DNA of 64,000 bases from Blastobasis lacticolella (taxonomy: Eukaryota > Arthropoda > Insecta > Lepidoptera > Blastobasidae), in contig LR990041.1 in assembly GCA_905147135.1 (NCBI GenBank), positions 23,357,712-23,421,711 on the forward strand. The letters run 5' to 3'. The translations under genes and the position numbers were made by a program. The first letter of the stretch is position 1; every line of letters starts with the position of its first letter. Below are positions 12,201-21,163 of this stretch, piece by piece. The notes under the pieces are model-generated. The model worked only from the letters and a program-made list of their open reading frames with translations, did no database searches and had not been told where the DNA came from.

Positions 12201-12521
12201 TGCTGAACATAATTTTTAACTGATTCTCATAATTTGGTTATTTAGCCGTGGCAACCTGCTTTTATGTAAATTATGAGTATTTTCTAGAGAACATTAAAAT
12301 GTTGTCTCAAAATTAATAACACTTTTTTACTTAGGTGCATTATTTTATATTGGCAGGTCGCGGATTTGGTACATCTTAATCGTGACGACTGGTCGGACTT
12401 GAGGACGGCATATCCCAAAATAACGAAAAGTATTGAAGATCTTTGTAAGGCTAATTATCTGTCTCTTAAAAAACGATACCTCAGCACACTAGCAGGAAAG
12501 AAGCCTGTCTATCGGTCGTGA
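256..12521 (+). CDS. Cyclic-nucleotide-gated/HCN-like channel, 3' five exons (5' end outside window)
   Basis: Exons read from splice sites: 256-496, 824-991, 9951-10038, 10836-10938, 12357-12521 (TGA). Phases 0/1/1/2/0 match and give 255 codons. Order seen: a hydrophobic S6-like helix (YVNIGIIMVLYFMELWIISV), a C-linker rich in Tyr/Phe, then a cyclic-nucleotide-binding fold with a beta-roll segment (VQEGEARSVMYFVHEGEIE) and a C-helix after VADLVHLNRDDW. The family forms membrane cation channels gated by voltage and/or cAMP/cGMP. The phosphate-binding cassette is atypical: the usual FGE is FGN here, followed by SAGLL, and the terminal R-T is kept. Ligand binding may be weak or lost (inference). 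The last donor is best placed at 10939 (GTACAA); the alternative GT at 10946 breaks the frame. An AATAAA follows at 12674. Intron 2 (992-9950) is swollen by transposons. The upstream S1-S5 exons are not in the window. A related minus-strand gene lies at 57093-57968. Confidence 0.85.
536..735 (+). repeat. Interspersed repeat family A, copy 1 (intron 1 of channel gene)
   Basis: Begins TCTTGGCGTTAATGTCCCGG and contains 'GCAGATCAGGTAATTACAGT' and 'CTACCAGGGGAACCTGACC'. The same order of motifs recurs at 11060-11290, 53340-53530 and 55722-55806, and in reverse at 57268-57327. It is probably a SINE or LINE tail; no coding potential is seen. Confidence 0.7.
1150..1800 (-). mobile_element. Non-LTR retrotransposon relic, C-terminus of reverse transcriptase ORF
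   Basis: On the minus strand the end of a LINE pol is readable: a stretch with 'LKLDRRFSKNN' and 'FLTNRVVRAWNGLPEAVV', followed by 'NGFKNKLDKF' (1390-1600). This 'RVV..WN.LP..VV....N.FK..LD' signature is typical of the C-terminus of CR1/Jockey-type elements. The catalytic RT domain is absent, so this is a 5'-truncated fragment in intron 2 of the channel gene. Confidence 0.7.
1910..2090. other. GC-rich non-coding patch
   Basis: A locally GC-rich block (GGCGGGGTGCGGGGCGAG) within AT-rich intron. No coding match is recognised. Confidence 0.3.
2175..2440 (+). repeat. Interspersed repeat family E, copy 1 (LINE 3' tail-like)
   Basis: Contains 'GCACCGACAGTGTCATGGG' and 'TATTGTGTCGTGGTGTGCTA', followed by a pyrimidine-rich run of CTTT units. 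The same motifs in the same order recur at 52826-52950. Confidence 0.6.
2660..2815 (+). repeat. Degenerate TAGGG-type minisatellite
   Basis: About 20 irregular units around TAGGGTAGG/TAGGGGTAGG. It resembles the array inside the Helitron at 21346-21651 but is less regular. It is not the insect telomere unit TTAGG. Confidence 0.7.
2949..4448 (+). repeat. 5' LTR of the gypsy-like element, interrupted by hAT
   Basis: LTR halves are 2949-2987 and 4344-4448. Removing the insert plus one copy of the 8-bp duplication restores a 144-base LTR equal in length to the 3' copy. Confidence 0.92.
2988..4335. mobile_element. Non-autonomous hAT-type DNA transposon inside the 5' LTR
   Basis: Terminal inverted repeats of 15 bases: TAGAGATGTAACGGA at the left and the reverse complement of TAGAGATGAAACGGA at the right (one mismatch). 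An 8-bp target duplication ATTTATAT is at 2980-2987 and 4336-4343. Subterminal copies of ATCCGG/CCGGAT occur at both ends. These are hAT features (8-bp duplication, short TIR starting YAGAGATG). At about 1.35 kb there is no transposase ORF, so it must have been moved by another hAT. A LINE-tail fragment (3190-3310) is carried inside. Confidence 0.9.
4537..6315 (+). CDS. Gypsy-like gag, protease and N-terminal RT (truncated by stop)
   Basis: Open for 592 codons; the likely start is ATG 4537 or the in-frame ATG 4576. N-terminal gag is followed by two CCHC-like knuckles (near residues 246-278), an aspartic protease with LDTGSAIS (about residue 338) and the first part of RT, including a KIDLSQAYAQL block. 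The frame ends at a TAA (6313-6315) inside the RT domain; homologous RT continues in the same frame directly after it. Strikingly GC-rich Arg/Ala blocks (5100-5280, 5900-6060) alternate with AT-rich stretches. In an intact element this product would form particles and start reverse transcription in the cytoplasm. Confidence 0.85.
   Translation: MIVGESVKSVQKKMSVGKIGPFDVLKDNWRSYVERLEQYFIVNEVKEEKKVPILITVMGGDAYDLLVNLCTPDKPSSKTFKELVDILNNHLLPKTSVLTERYKFRQRKQLNSEGITEYVADLKRLSKSCNFGTWLSESLRDQFVCGLYSDSFRQRMLVEDDLKFDNAVKLAVAMETAEKNAALVDGRSMAAADTGPAVQVHALASAAPRAERSRWRDRPQRAAAPAPARQAGCAPARWPQRGERPRECRACGGDHGFDACKVKRYVCRACNREGHLKKMCPRLRDESTSYTNHYIERESAGSDDASEEVNNHSLSSSWTEHGPYIVKVNVDGNIFPMELDTGSAISCISWNEYCKSFSKYKIIKCNLRLRYYTGETVLPLGKIRPLVRYKNKSVNLDLYVLKNASTTLLGRQWLNELDIKIPIVDCSYQEVLGQQPFNLEQFSSRYCEVFAEGLGRFTGGTVRLRVREGARPVFMRARPLAYALREPVERALDALVRDGVIAPVEASDWATPIVPVVKKDGTIRLCGDYKITPNKCLEVDRFPLPKVEDLLAKLHGGKRFTKIDLSQAYAQLVLDEDSSKYTVINTHKGLFK
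6316..8668 (+). pseudogene. Gypsy-like pol remainder: RT, RNase H, integrase, with lesions
   Basis: Continues RT (LDDVIITGD at about 6410), then RNase H (TTDASSVGVAAVV at about 6850), the integrase zinc domain (HMGHLGIVKMK ... CRACAAC) and the catalytic core (SDNGPPFSSKEY, about 7866). Lesions seen are the TAA at 6313-6315, a second in-frame TAA at 6685-6687 after the RT thumb, and a frameshift near 7830 in integrase. The C-terminal segment runs to 8668 and ends GLEFD. The element cannot make a full pol by itself. Confidence 0.88.
8810..8953 (+). repeat. 3' LTR of the gypsy-like element
   Basis: 144 bases, starts TGTGATG and ends ACATTTCA. It is intact and followed by the TATAG duplication. 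Confidence 0.93.
8975..9170 (+). repeat. Repeat with inverted partner at 9560-9700
   Basis: 'CTATAGGGCGGCATGTCACTG' type sequence and 'TTTCCTTCTTATTTTCCTA' recur in reverse orientation at 9560-9700 (GGAAGGAAATACACAGTGAC, GACCGCCCTATGGCCG). Coding potential is not convincing. Confidence 0.5.
9196..9445 (+). mobile_element. LINE relic, N-terminal RT segment
   Basis: In one frame it reads a decayed '...VKPLYKKGEPADMSKYRPI...VLYKVFEKV' (about 9320-9435), the conserved RT block 1 of non-LTR elements (P.YKKG....NYRPI). It has no long open frame. It lies in intron 2 of the channel gene. Confidence 0.65.
10039..10835 (+). other. Intron 3 of channel gene, with LINE and SINE-like fragments
   Basis: About 800 bases. 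It holds a short RT fragment at 10405-10500 (QFGFRPGISNY, RT block 2) and family B repeat sequence at 10595-10725, ending in a run of A. Elsewhere I see nothing coding. Confidence 0.6.
10595..10725 (+). repeat. Interspersed repeat family B, copy 1
   Basis: 'GATGTCCATAGGCGGCAGTG' and 'ACCACTTTCCATCAGCTGGCC' followed by CATAAAAAAAA. Longer copies are at 12990-13275 (same strand) and 36372-36625 (opposite strand); a fragment is at 24755-24870. Confidence 0.7.
11060..11290 (+). repeat. Interspersed repeat family A, copy 2
   Basis: Same motif order as 536-735, and extends further to 'CATCGCGATGTTTTCCCTCA', a tail seen widely in lepidopteran repeats. It lies in intron 4 of the channel gene. Confidence 0.7.
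11870..12050 (+). repeat. LINE 3'-end repeat family C, copy 1
   Basis: Contains 'GTTCATAGGCTGCGGTGACT' and 'GGCCGCAAGCTTGTTTGCC' after a degraded coding tail (FFKKGVKRF). Copies are at 40010-40265 and 48835-49030. Confidence 0.65.
12045..12180 (+). repeat. A-rich degenerate simple repeat (AAAGT/AAAGC units)
   Basis: Runs of AAAGTA/AAAGCA follow directly on the LINE tail and are probably its extended 3' tail. Confidence 0.6.
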
Positions 12522-12673
12522 TATATTAGTATTATTTTTATAGGTTATGTTTATTATATTATTTTTATAATATTTGTTACTTAATAACAGTCTACTTACA
12601 ATTTTTTAATAATATTTAATATTATCATTTAACATTTAAAAAGTTTATTATTAAATCATTATTTTTTTTATGG

Positions 12674-12679
12674 AATAAA
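12674..12679 (+). promoter_or_regulatory. Candidate poly(A) signal of the channel gene
   Basis: AATAAA lies 153 bases after the channel stop codon, in AT-rich sequence with no closer hexamer. Confidence 0.5.
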
Positions 12680-13440
12680 CGCATTATTACTTTATATTGT
12701 GTTTACGTTACGTTTAAATTTCAATGCGCGCATATACCACGCCCTAAACGTCCATATTTTCGGGACCTAGCCTTCGTGTCCATGACACCGCAGAAACGCT
12801 ACAAGAGTGCCGTCTTCGATGGTATGGCCACGTCTCGCGCAGGCCCGCAAATAACGTAAATAACAAATGGTTGGGGGGGGGGGGGCGATACTCGCGCTGT
12901 GACATCTCAAATACCACATTTTCTCTAGTTTTTTAAGAGAGGTAGGGCATAGCGGGGTATCCCGTCCGAATTGGAGCCGCCCGACTGGGGAAGTACCTTA
13001 CAGAATACCGCAGCTAAACAATACTCTTTTAAATAGGATTGTGTTTCTGCCGGTGAGTAAGGTTTCCAGAGCTCCATGGGGTGGGAATTTGGGGAACCGT
13101 GGCTTTGGCAGTGGAGGGATATTTGCCTTTTTGTTGCCAGAGTAACGTGTTATAGAGGTGGGCAACGCATTGGCGATAGTCTCGGTGTTGCTTATGTCTA
13201 TAGGCAGTGGTGACCACTTTCCATCAGGTGGCCCGCCTGCCTGTTTGCCTATCGTATAACATAAAAAAAAGCCAAAAATCTGTATTAAAACGTCACTGAC
13301 ATTGATCTTTGACACTATACGTCTGTAGAGGATAGCTGGGAAAATATTTTTTGGCAGCAAAAGACATTTATTTCAATGTCATTATTAATGGAGATATGTG
13401 TCTAGAAAAAATATGGAATTCTAGATATCAAAGCGCTAGA
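12680..13440 (+). other. Downstream of channel gene: RTE relic, G13 run, family B repeat
   Basis: Carries an RTE-type C-terminal scrap (LRWYGHVSRRP in frame near 12815-12850), a run of 13 G (12873-12885) and a full-length family B repeat (12990-13275). No host gene is recognised. Confidence 0.6.
12990..13275 (+). repeat. Interspersed repeat family B, long copy
   Basis: Runs from 'AGAATACCGCAGCTAAACAA' to 'GCCTGCCTGTTTGCC' plus an A run. Collinear over about 270 bases with the reverse-strand copy at 36372-36625. A reading frame exists on the other strand but follows the repeat, so it is not called as a gene. Confidence 0.75.
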
Positions 13441-14670
13441 ATTAGGCAGGCCCCTGGTCATTCTCGCCAAGAAAGAGGAGTAGACGCCGGCCAATGAAGC
13501 AATGGATGACGGCGTTAAGGATGACAATCGTGTCAACCAACCCACCACCAAGGATGCCGAAGACCGAGCAAAGTGTTCCTCGGGCCGTCGCGTATAAGAA
13601 AACGACAGGGATTTACACAAAGACAGGTATTATTATAGTATTAAGAGAAACTAATAATAAATTAGTCTCGGATCTTTAGTGCCATATATGTTAATTATAA
13701 TATTTACGAGATGCGTTTGTCTTTAATAATACACTGACCAAGCTATATTTCATACAGTCTTCTGCCGTATGTTTGACTGTCTAATTTAATAATCACTACA
13801 AATCATGTAGCCAAATAAAATACACACAGAAACATAAATTTTATTATACAACAAAGGTAGCAAATAACCTTACCTCGATAGGTAATCGCCAAGGCCGAAT
13901 GAATGACTGAAGCGTACATTGGAATTGTACAGGAGATGGAACACTGAGACCGTTGTCAAAATTATCTGGAGCCGTTAACATGCCTCCGTCGTTCATGAAA
14001 TACGCTCATTTGTCATCAGCGCACTGGTTAGCAAGAAACCAGGGTAAACACATGGAAGGGAAGTACTAAAAACGCGGGTTTAAAGCTGAACGTCGCCAAA
14101 CAGAGTACTTGGCTGGTTGCAGCACAAAACTTGAACCCATACACATAGGGAACGTAGCTGTCAATACAACAGATAAATTCAAGTAGAGCTCGTCTAGTCT
14201 AAGATGACGCGCCCCACTCCTTAGTTAGTTGATTTCGATGTGTGAGTGCAAATATTAATAACGACACTTCATCTATGTGGGAGCCAATGAACGGCGCGTG
14301 CTCCGACGTTTGAATCTTATCGGCAACTGAATGACCAATTACAACGGCATTTGTATATGTATTGCGTCCATATTTTAAACTTGCTTGTGTGCGTTAATGC
14401 GATAGTGGGGCGCGTCATTTTAATTTAGACGAGCTCTACCTCGGATCCATGCTGCACGATTCCGGATTTATTGATTTCGATGTCAAGTTCCGTATCTCTC
14501 TCATCTTGGTAGCATCTGAAACCCTAAAACACCTGCCAAGCTCGAGGGGCGTATATAGAAGAACAGCTATAGATCTGTGATGCTCTATGGCTGCAAGATT
14601 TGGCTAGCACTGACGAAGCCCATCCGCGAAAGATCTGAAGTTCATAGGCTGGGGTATGTGTATTCCCTGT
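13440..14670 (+). mobile_element. Decayed RTE-like LINE sequence
   Basis: Short in-frame RT scraps: 'TEYLAGCSTKLEPIHIGNV' near 14100-14165, and near 14440-14640 a decayed '..YLGSMLHDSGFIDFDV..' followed by fragments around 'LKFIGWGM'. The order matches the end of RT in RTE-type elements, but stops and frameshifts are frequent. A separate repeat at 13440-13600 recurs, diverged, at 35405-35625 and 46070-46255. Confidence 0.55.
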
Positions 14671-14859
14671 GCAAGTATTATAAAAATATCATTTTCGCGC
14701 TCCGGTGACCTCAATCTGAAGAATAACGCGGATCTGGCCTTATTGGTGGGCCCACTGAAAACTAGCGTTGTAGTACGCGTCAAGCGGCCACAACATTATG
14801 CTGAGGGGGTCCAGTTGCACTGGAAGTCGCGACATGGAGTTTAAACAATGCCACTGAGA

Positions 14860-15174
14860 ATAGTTAACTATAGGTAGGTACAATTATAATTTTTTAAATT
14901 TTTTTACGTAAGCCTATATCCTTGTTTTTTTTGTTGATACCTAAAAGTCGTGGTGTCTACCCTTAATAAGTCTCCTTTCTTTCTTTCTTATTGGATACTA
15001 TTAAAAAAACAGTATATATGATATACGATGTTTCCAATGAATTCATTTTAATAGTAAATAGAATGAAAAATTTATATTTGCATTCGGAATCTAAATAATT
15101 AAATCCGGTTGTTGTAATGTATTTTAAACAATCGCCCATTTCTAGTTCTGCCATAGCTACTACGAGCCGACAAA
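14860..15174. other. AT-rich interval before the errantivirus-like element
   Basis: About 300 bases, T-rich with short CTTT runs. I could not identify an LTR here that matches anything after 24101. Confidence 0.4.
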
Positions 15175-15531
15175 ATGAACAACAAACACACCGTCGTCCG
15201 TACATATAATTACCTCAAAAGTCGCGAAATGAACATGAACGATTGTGTAGGATATGACGATTCTTATTACGACGGTTACTATGAGCCCGAGTTCGGTTAT
15301 TATGCGGACGATAGTACCTACACCGCGCTCGAATACGATACCTCCGCGACATATAATGACCTAGATTATAACGATGGACAAACAGCTGACGAGCTACCAA
15401 CTGACAGACGGCCCCGGCCTAGCTCTAGTCAATCGGAGCAGGATTTTTCAGTCAGCTACAACATCAAAAAAGCTAAAATAGAACTTAATTTAAAAGACCC
15501 AGAGACAATTACCGTATATGAAAATCTATAA
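15175..15531 (+). pseudogene. Gag C-terminal remnant of errantivirus-like element
   Basis: 118 codons, very rich in Tyr, Asp and Ser (a disordered acidic stretch), then an ordered tail (KKAKIELNLKDPETI) leading towards the protease. It is identified mainly by position just upstream of the protease and RT remnants. The N-terminal gag is missing. Confidence 0.5.
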
Positions 15532-15700
15532 TCCACCTCTTAAACTTCTCATCGACACAGGTGTTAACCAGTCTTTTATCAGTCCCCAGGCTGTTGACAA
15601 TTACTTTTCAAACTTGCCGCTAAATAACGATCCTTTTGAGGTGACCAATGTACACGCTACCACTGGAAATGACTATTCTATAACATTGCCCTGCTTCTAA
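15518..15700 (+). pseudogene. Aspartic protease remnant of errantivirus-like element
   Basis: Shows the retroviral protease active-site motif LLIDTGVNQSFI near residues 9-20, overlapping the gag remnant in another frame. It ends early at a stop (15698-15700). Confidence 0.7.
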
Positions 15701-16046
15701 GAATTCAACGATACCGATGATATCAAGTTATACGTGTATCGTTTTCACGACTACTTGGACGGTCTAATAGACCTACTCACTAAATGGGAGGCAAAGATAG
15801 ATTTGAAACATAAATGTCTAAATACCAAATCTGCTGCCAACCCGATCTGCATGTATCACTCGCGTAACGTCAACTTGTACGAGGACATAGTCCCCGCCGA
15901 TACCTCGAAATTAAGGCGTGTCCCTATTAATGCCCCGGATGGAGAGGTTTATGTCGAACAAATATTCTGTAACTGCATAATCCACGAATGAGTTACAACC
16001 GTTATTGATATTCGCGGTTCTTTGGAAGTAGAAAACCCAACTCCAA

Positions 16047-17069
16047 ATGACGTCATATTTTGACTCGACCGGCCCGCGCATGCCTACGTGTTTAATGCTG
16101 TGTGCGCGCACCGAGCACGCCGCAGCACGCGAACGCGACGTGTTATCGCGTTTACGTACGGACCATTTAAATGAAGAGGAAAAGGCTAATCTTTTAGCGC
16201 TTTGCTCTCGCTACGCGGATGTTTTTTATATAGAAAGAAGGTGAACCGCTAACTTTCACCAATAAAATTAAACATAATATTAGAACAACCGACGAGGTTC
16301 CTGTGTACACCAAAAGCTACCGTTATCCGTTTGTACATAGAAACGAAGTAAGAGACCAAATTAGCAAGATGTTAGATCAGGGTATTATCCAACTATCTGA
16401 CTCTGCTTGGAGTTCACCTATTTGGGTCGTCACTCAAGAAGGCTGACGCCTCCGGGAAACAAAAGTGGCGTCTAGCAGTAGATTTTCGCAAGCTAAACGA
16501 GATAACTATAGACGACAAATACCCGATCCCTAATATAACATATGTACTAGATAAGCTGAGAAAATGCCAGTACTTTACGACCTTAGATCTAGCAAGCGGA
16601 TTCTACCAGGTGGAAATGTGCTCACAGGACATACCCAAGACAGCCTTTAACGTCGAACATTGGCACTTTGAATTCCTTCGTATGCCCATGGGCCTCAAGA
16701 ACTCGCCCTCAACCTTCCAGCGAGTCATGGATAATGTCTTGCGAGGCCTTTAGAACGACATATGTCTTGTCTATCTCGATGACATTATAGTGTTCAGCAC
16801 ATCCCAACACAGGTCCAACGTAGAAAGAGTCTTCCAGCGCCTCCGCGAGTCCAATTTTAAGATCCAAATGGACAAATCGGAAATCCTTAAGCTTGAAACA
16901 CCTTATCTCGGACATATTATCAGTAAGGATGGTATAAAACCAAACCCTGATAATATTTCAGCCGTTAAACGGTACTCCATCCCAAAAACACCTAAGGAAA
17001 TAAAATAGTTCCTTGGACTTCTCTGTTACTATCGAAAATTTATCCCCGATTTTGCTCGTATTACGAAGC
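16047..17069 (+). pseudogene. Reverse transcriptase remnant of errantivirus-like element
   Basis: RT blocks in order: [13 protein letters not shown] (near 16470), [16 protein letters not shown] (near 16570), [19 protein letters not shown] (near 16675) and the catalytic YLDD (near 16770). Lesions include a frameshift around 16425, a stop at 16751-16753 before the YLDD block, and a stop at 17006-17008. The frame is cut at 17069 by the non-LTR insertion. Confidence 0.85.
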
Positions 17070-18048
17070 GGGAGTCCTTTTTGGGCAGCCATAGCGAGCG
17101 GACGTGCCATCTGGCGCGCAATTACGAGCCCTTTGGGTCAAGTGCACAAAAAAGTTGTCGTTCCCGGTGTGCCCGTACTCTGCGATTGCAATAGTTTTCA
17201 CGGTGTGCCTGTTTGCAATATAGTCGCGATACCCTAGCCCGGTATAAGTGTTGTGCGGTGTAGTGGTTTACTGTTATCCTAAGGTTTAGTGTCAGTGACA
17301 GTGATCGACGGAGAAGCCTACCTAAGCCTGCGCTGCAGCACCAACAGTGCGCAGCACGCCGCGCTGTAGCACCAACAGAGCGCAGCCGCATCCCTCTGCT
17401 GATACCAGCGCACTAAGTGCGGGCGTTCCTAATAATAATAACACATATCCCCTAAACATATTATGTACCTCAGTCTTCACTATCATAAGTTAAAGTACAG
17501 TAAATTTTAAATTTCCCTACTGTTAAGGTTATATTTATCTTAGAATACAAACGCACTCTTAAACACAACATAAAGTACCACCTAACTAAACCCAGGCGCT
17601 ATATAGAGGACATAATATAGATAGGTGTCCCAAATTATCCAACACCGCCCTGAATCGAGACCCATTTGTATTAGGTTCCAGCGTCAATAGAAGTGGAATA
17701 CTTATCAGAAAAACCGTACACTCTACCAGCAAGCTCTACCAAGAGTAGCTTGTGTTCTAACCTACTTCTTTTTCAGATTATATGAATATTATTAACCGCG
17801 AGACAAACTAGCAAAATCAATTTGCTAAATAATTTAAAAACTTGCGTCCCAAAATAAAGCACAAGTCAATAAGTATCTACTTTGCGACTCATAAATACCG
17901 CATACCACTGCCTTAAAGTAGGTACCAGGAACTCAACAAACTTGCAACTTTCTACCACAAACAAAGAAAGAAACCAAAGAACACATAGAACAATAAGAAC
18001 ACATTTCCACATTGCGCAAGGGAGAACAAAAAGACAGAACAAAAAAAA

Positions 18049-18588
18049 ATGCGCAACATCTGGCGAACAGAAGACGGCTTCAAAATGCAGACTACAGCAA
18101 GACCCATGACCAAGGATGGCAATTGCCTCTATAGAGCCATCGCGGACCAAATAAATGAAGTTTACTACCTGTCCTTTGAACATCAAGCAGTACGTCGAGA
18201 CTTAGCAACATACGTGTCAGAGAATAGAACAATAGACAGAATACGCCTAGCTCTTTTGAATAATATAAAAGATGCCAACGTACAGCAGCAGCAATCCATC
18301 GACGGAAAATTAGATCAGTACATACGATCGCAGTTCATGGATGGCTTTTGGGGTGGCGAAGACATAATTATAGCGGCCTGCGAGTACTACTTGGTTAACG
18401 TGCACGTTCACCTGAATTATACCACCCCGCAGGTCTATACACCGGCAAATGAACAAGTCTCGACTAATATTCATCTACGGTTCCAAAATAATCACTACGA
18501 TAGCATAGTTATGTCTTCATACGAAGTCTTACAAGGCATAAACAAGAACCCTCTCAAAAGTAAGAAGAGGTGTAGCCCTGCTCATTAG
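18049..18588 (+). CDS. OTU-type cysteine protease domain ORF of non-LTR element
   Basis: 179 codons with the hallmarks of an OTU deubiquitinase fold: the catalytic Cys box KDGNCLYRAI (Asp23, Cys26), a middle FWGGEDIIIAACEYY block (residues 100-114) and the catalytic His box HLRFQNNHYDSIV (His149). The family cleaves ubiquitin or ubiquitin-like chains. OTU domains are known in some mobile elements; here the domain precedes an APE endonuclease and an RTE-like RT. The ORF leaves the endonuclease frame near 18565, and the N-terminal half of the endonuclease is missing, so the 3' end of this ORF is likely a deletion product. Activity is not shown; the catalytic residues are simply present. Confidence 0.8.
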   Translation: MRNIWRTEDGFKMQTTARPMTKDGNCLYRAIADQINEVYYLSFEHQAVRRDLATYVSENRTIDRIRLALLNNIKDANVQQQQSIDGKLDQYIRSQFMDGFWGGEDIIIAACEYYLVNVHVHLNYTTPQVYTPANEQVSTNIHLRFQNNHYDSIVMSSYEVLQGINKNPLKSKKRCSPAH

Positions 18589-20023
18589 CAACCGAGTAGC
18601 ACATGAAATAGTCAGAATCCATCACATGGACAATAATAGCCTAGCTATACGAATCAACATTAGCATACAGGGCCATCTACACCCAATAGAACTACTCATT
18701 ATAACTAATCACCTACCATCGACAGCAACAAATCCCCCATAAAAAATGGGTGCCTTAATTACGCAGTCGCCAAAACGTACTCAATTACTTATTCTGGGCG
18801 ACTTTAACCCACACATCGGAAAAGAAGATGTAAAACTTCAAGCCCAAAAAACGGCTGGTCCAAATTTATACCACCTGAAATCCAATCGAAACGGGGACCT
18901 ATTGCTGTCGTTTGTACAACAACACAATCTGTGTATAAACAGTACCTGGGGACGCCCTGGGGTAACATGGAAAGTTGGAAACAGGTGTTCACAAATTGAC
19001 CACTTGATGTGGCGTCGTACTAACACGATCAAACCATATGCGATTAAAGGTGAATGGATCTCTAAAATAAGTACAGACCACAAGCTATTATGTAGAAGAA
19101 TAGAAGTTTATATACCCGCCGACCAGCAACAACCACCAATAACGACGTGCAAAATAACAAAAAATTTAAACAGTGAAAATACCTCTTCCTATGACTATAA
19201 ACGGTTTGACTATAGCATGCTCCAAGAGAAATATATAAGAGAGAAGTTCCAAAACAAGGTAAGTGAAAAACTAGAAACCTTATTCAAACATGCAAACACA
19301 AACGAAGATATATCCGGCAAGTGGCAATTACTAAATAACATACTTAAACAATCAGCCCAAGAAACACTCCAAATAACAAAAGGAAGATCCCGACAGATGC
19401 GGGTCGCATTAGCCGACTTACAGAAAGCGCGTTTTTTGTGTAAGTTTGAACCGAGCAACCCAGATCATAAAAAACAACTGAAAAAGGCGCGAACTACTTA
19501 TAGGAAAGTCATCGAACAACAAGATATGGAAGACTGCAGGCAGTTCTTTAGGAACCTAAGTAAGCAACATAGAGCAACACGAATGAAAATTACGTACAAA
19601 TACCTCAAGAAATACAAAAAAATAACAAACCGAGGTCAAAGTAAATATTATATCCCCATGTCCAATTGGATTAACGAACTAAACAACATGAAAGGTCCAA
19701 CAATCGACACTGTCCCAGAACATAACCCAATACCTGAGACAGAGTATCCCGATGAAAAAACCATAACAGAAATCATAAATAGCATGAAAAACGGGACAGT
19801 TCCAGGGACGGGCCAGGTCGTTGTAGAACTGCACAAAGCGGCCCCAAAAAATGTTATTGAAGAGCTCGCTGGCGTAATGAAACTAGCTTGGCTCAGAAAT
19901 ACAGTTCCGGAAGAATGGCGGCTCACTAGACAAGTTCCTATCCCAAAGGTTAGAAACCCAAAACAGGTGTCGGATTTCCGGAAGATATCCATATGTAACG
20001 AATATATGCCAATTACATTTTAA
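18566..20023 (+). pseudogene. APE endonuclease C-half and RT N-terminus of the non-LTR element
   Basis: Frame from RGVALLISNR (18566), broken by TAA at 18738-18740, then open from ATG 18746 for 425 codons. Endonuclease motifs seen: LLILGDFNPHIG (near 18800), CSQIDHLMW (near 18990) and the catalytic STDHKLL (near 19070). RT block 1 follows (PEEWRLTRQVPIPKV, then a degraded YRPI-type segment) up to a frameshift near 20000. The Asn/Glu catalytic N-terminal part of the endonuclease is absent. Confidence 0.8.
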
Positions 20024-21163
20024 AAAGAATTGACGAAAAAGTCCAATTAGTAAAATATCAGGCGGTCTTCTTACAAGACAGGTCGACCGATGACCATATG
20101 TTTACACTCAGGCGCATACTGGATACCAATTGGAACGCGGGCATCAAAACATACGTCGCAGCACTCGATATTGAAAAAGCATTTGACACTGTCAAGCTTG
20201 AGGCACTGCGGGATATACTCCTCACCCGCACCGGTACTCACCTAACGAATAGGATATTAGAGGCTTGCATGAAGGAAAAAACGCTTATTTCCTGGTGCGG
20301 TCACAATACCGACATCATAGATAAAGGAAAAGGAGTTAAGCAAGGATGCCCACTGTCTCCTAGACTATTCACAATAGTCATGGACGAGGTACTGCGGACA
20401 CTTGAAGAGGAAGACGAAGAGGTCAGCCTAGACCAGGATCTTAAAATCACGCCTACGCTCATCTTATCTTTTGCCGATGACGTGATTCTTATTAGAACTG
20501 ACATAACCAAATTGGACAGGACCATATCTTAATTGAAAAAACTTCTAGAGAGTGTTGGACTTGTCATAAATGAGTCTAAAACCAAATTGATCATCCGAGA
20601 TCCAATCATTCCGGCAACTAGCAACCTCAGCAGCGTATCTCTAGGGGGTGCGATAATCCAACCCACGAGCGAGATAAAATATCTAGGCACGTACGTTAGA
20701 GCCTCCCACGACAGGCGGAGCTGCATTAAGCATAGGTGCTACAAGGCAGCCACCAATTCCAAAATAGTCAACCCTTTTGTGAAGAACCACAGATTGGAGT
20801 GGAAAATCGCCAGAATAATATATAAAATGGTCTTATGTTCAACCATGACATACGGAATGAACGTAGCATTTAAACAAAAGTCAATCGTTCAAAATTACGG
20901 AGGTACGAGAGACACATTTTGGGGAACATGTTAAATCTCTGTAGAGACAAACCCCGCAAAAAATATGGCAAATCTTAGATGGTAAAACCATCACAAAAAT
21001 AATCAAAGTCCGCAGACTATCGTATTTCGGCCACATAATAAGACTCGACACACCACACATACTGCACGCAGCCAGAAAATACAGAGAAAACAAACGCAAA
21101 GTCGGCCGGCCGATCTTAGGCCGAATAAGCACGAAACAGGACCCTGATGAAAAGGGAAGCAAA
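20018..21163 (+). pseudogene. RT palm, thumb and C-terminus of the non-LTR element
   Basis: Contains ALDIEKAFDTV (near 20160), KGVKQGCPLSPRLFTI (near 20330), the catalytic FADDV (near 20470), a YLGTYV block (near 20685), and the RTE-like C-terminal LSYFGHIIRLDTP and KRKVGRPI (near 21020-21110). Stops at 20530-20532 and 20932-20934 plus frameshifts break it. The C-terminal frame is cut at 21163 by the Helitron and resumes at 21690-21860. Confidence 0.8.

Noticed and set aside
12998..13360. A 120-codon minus-strand frame as a host gene
   Set aside because: It follows a family B repeat whose reverse copy at 36372-36625 also has open frames.
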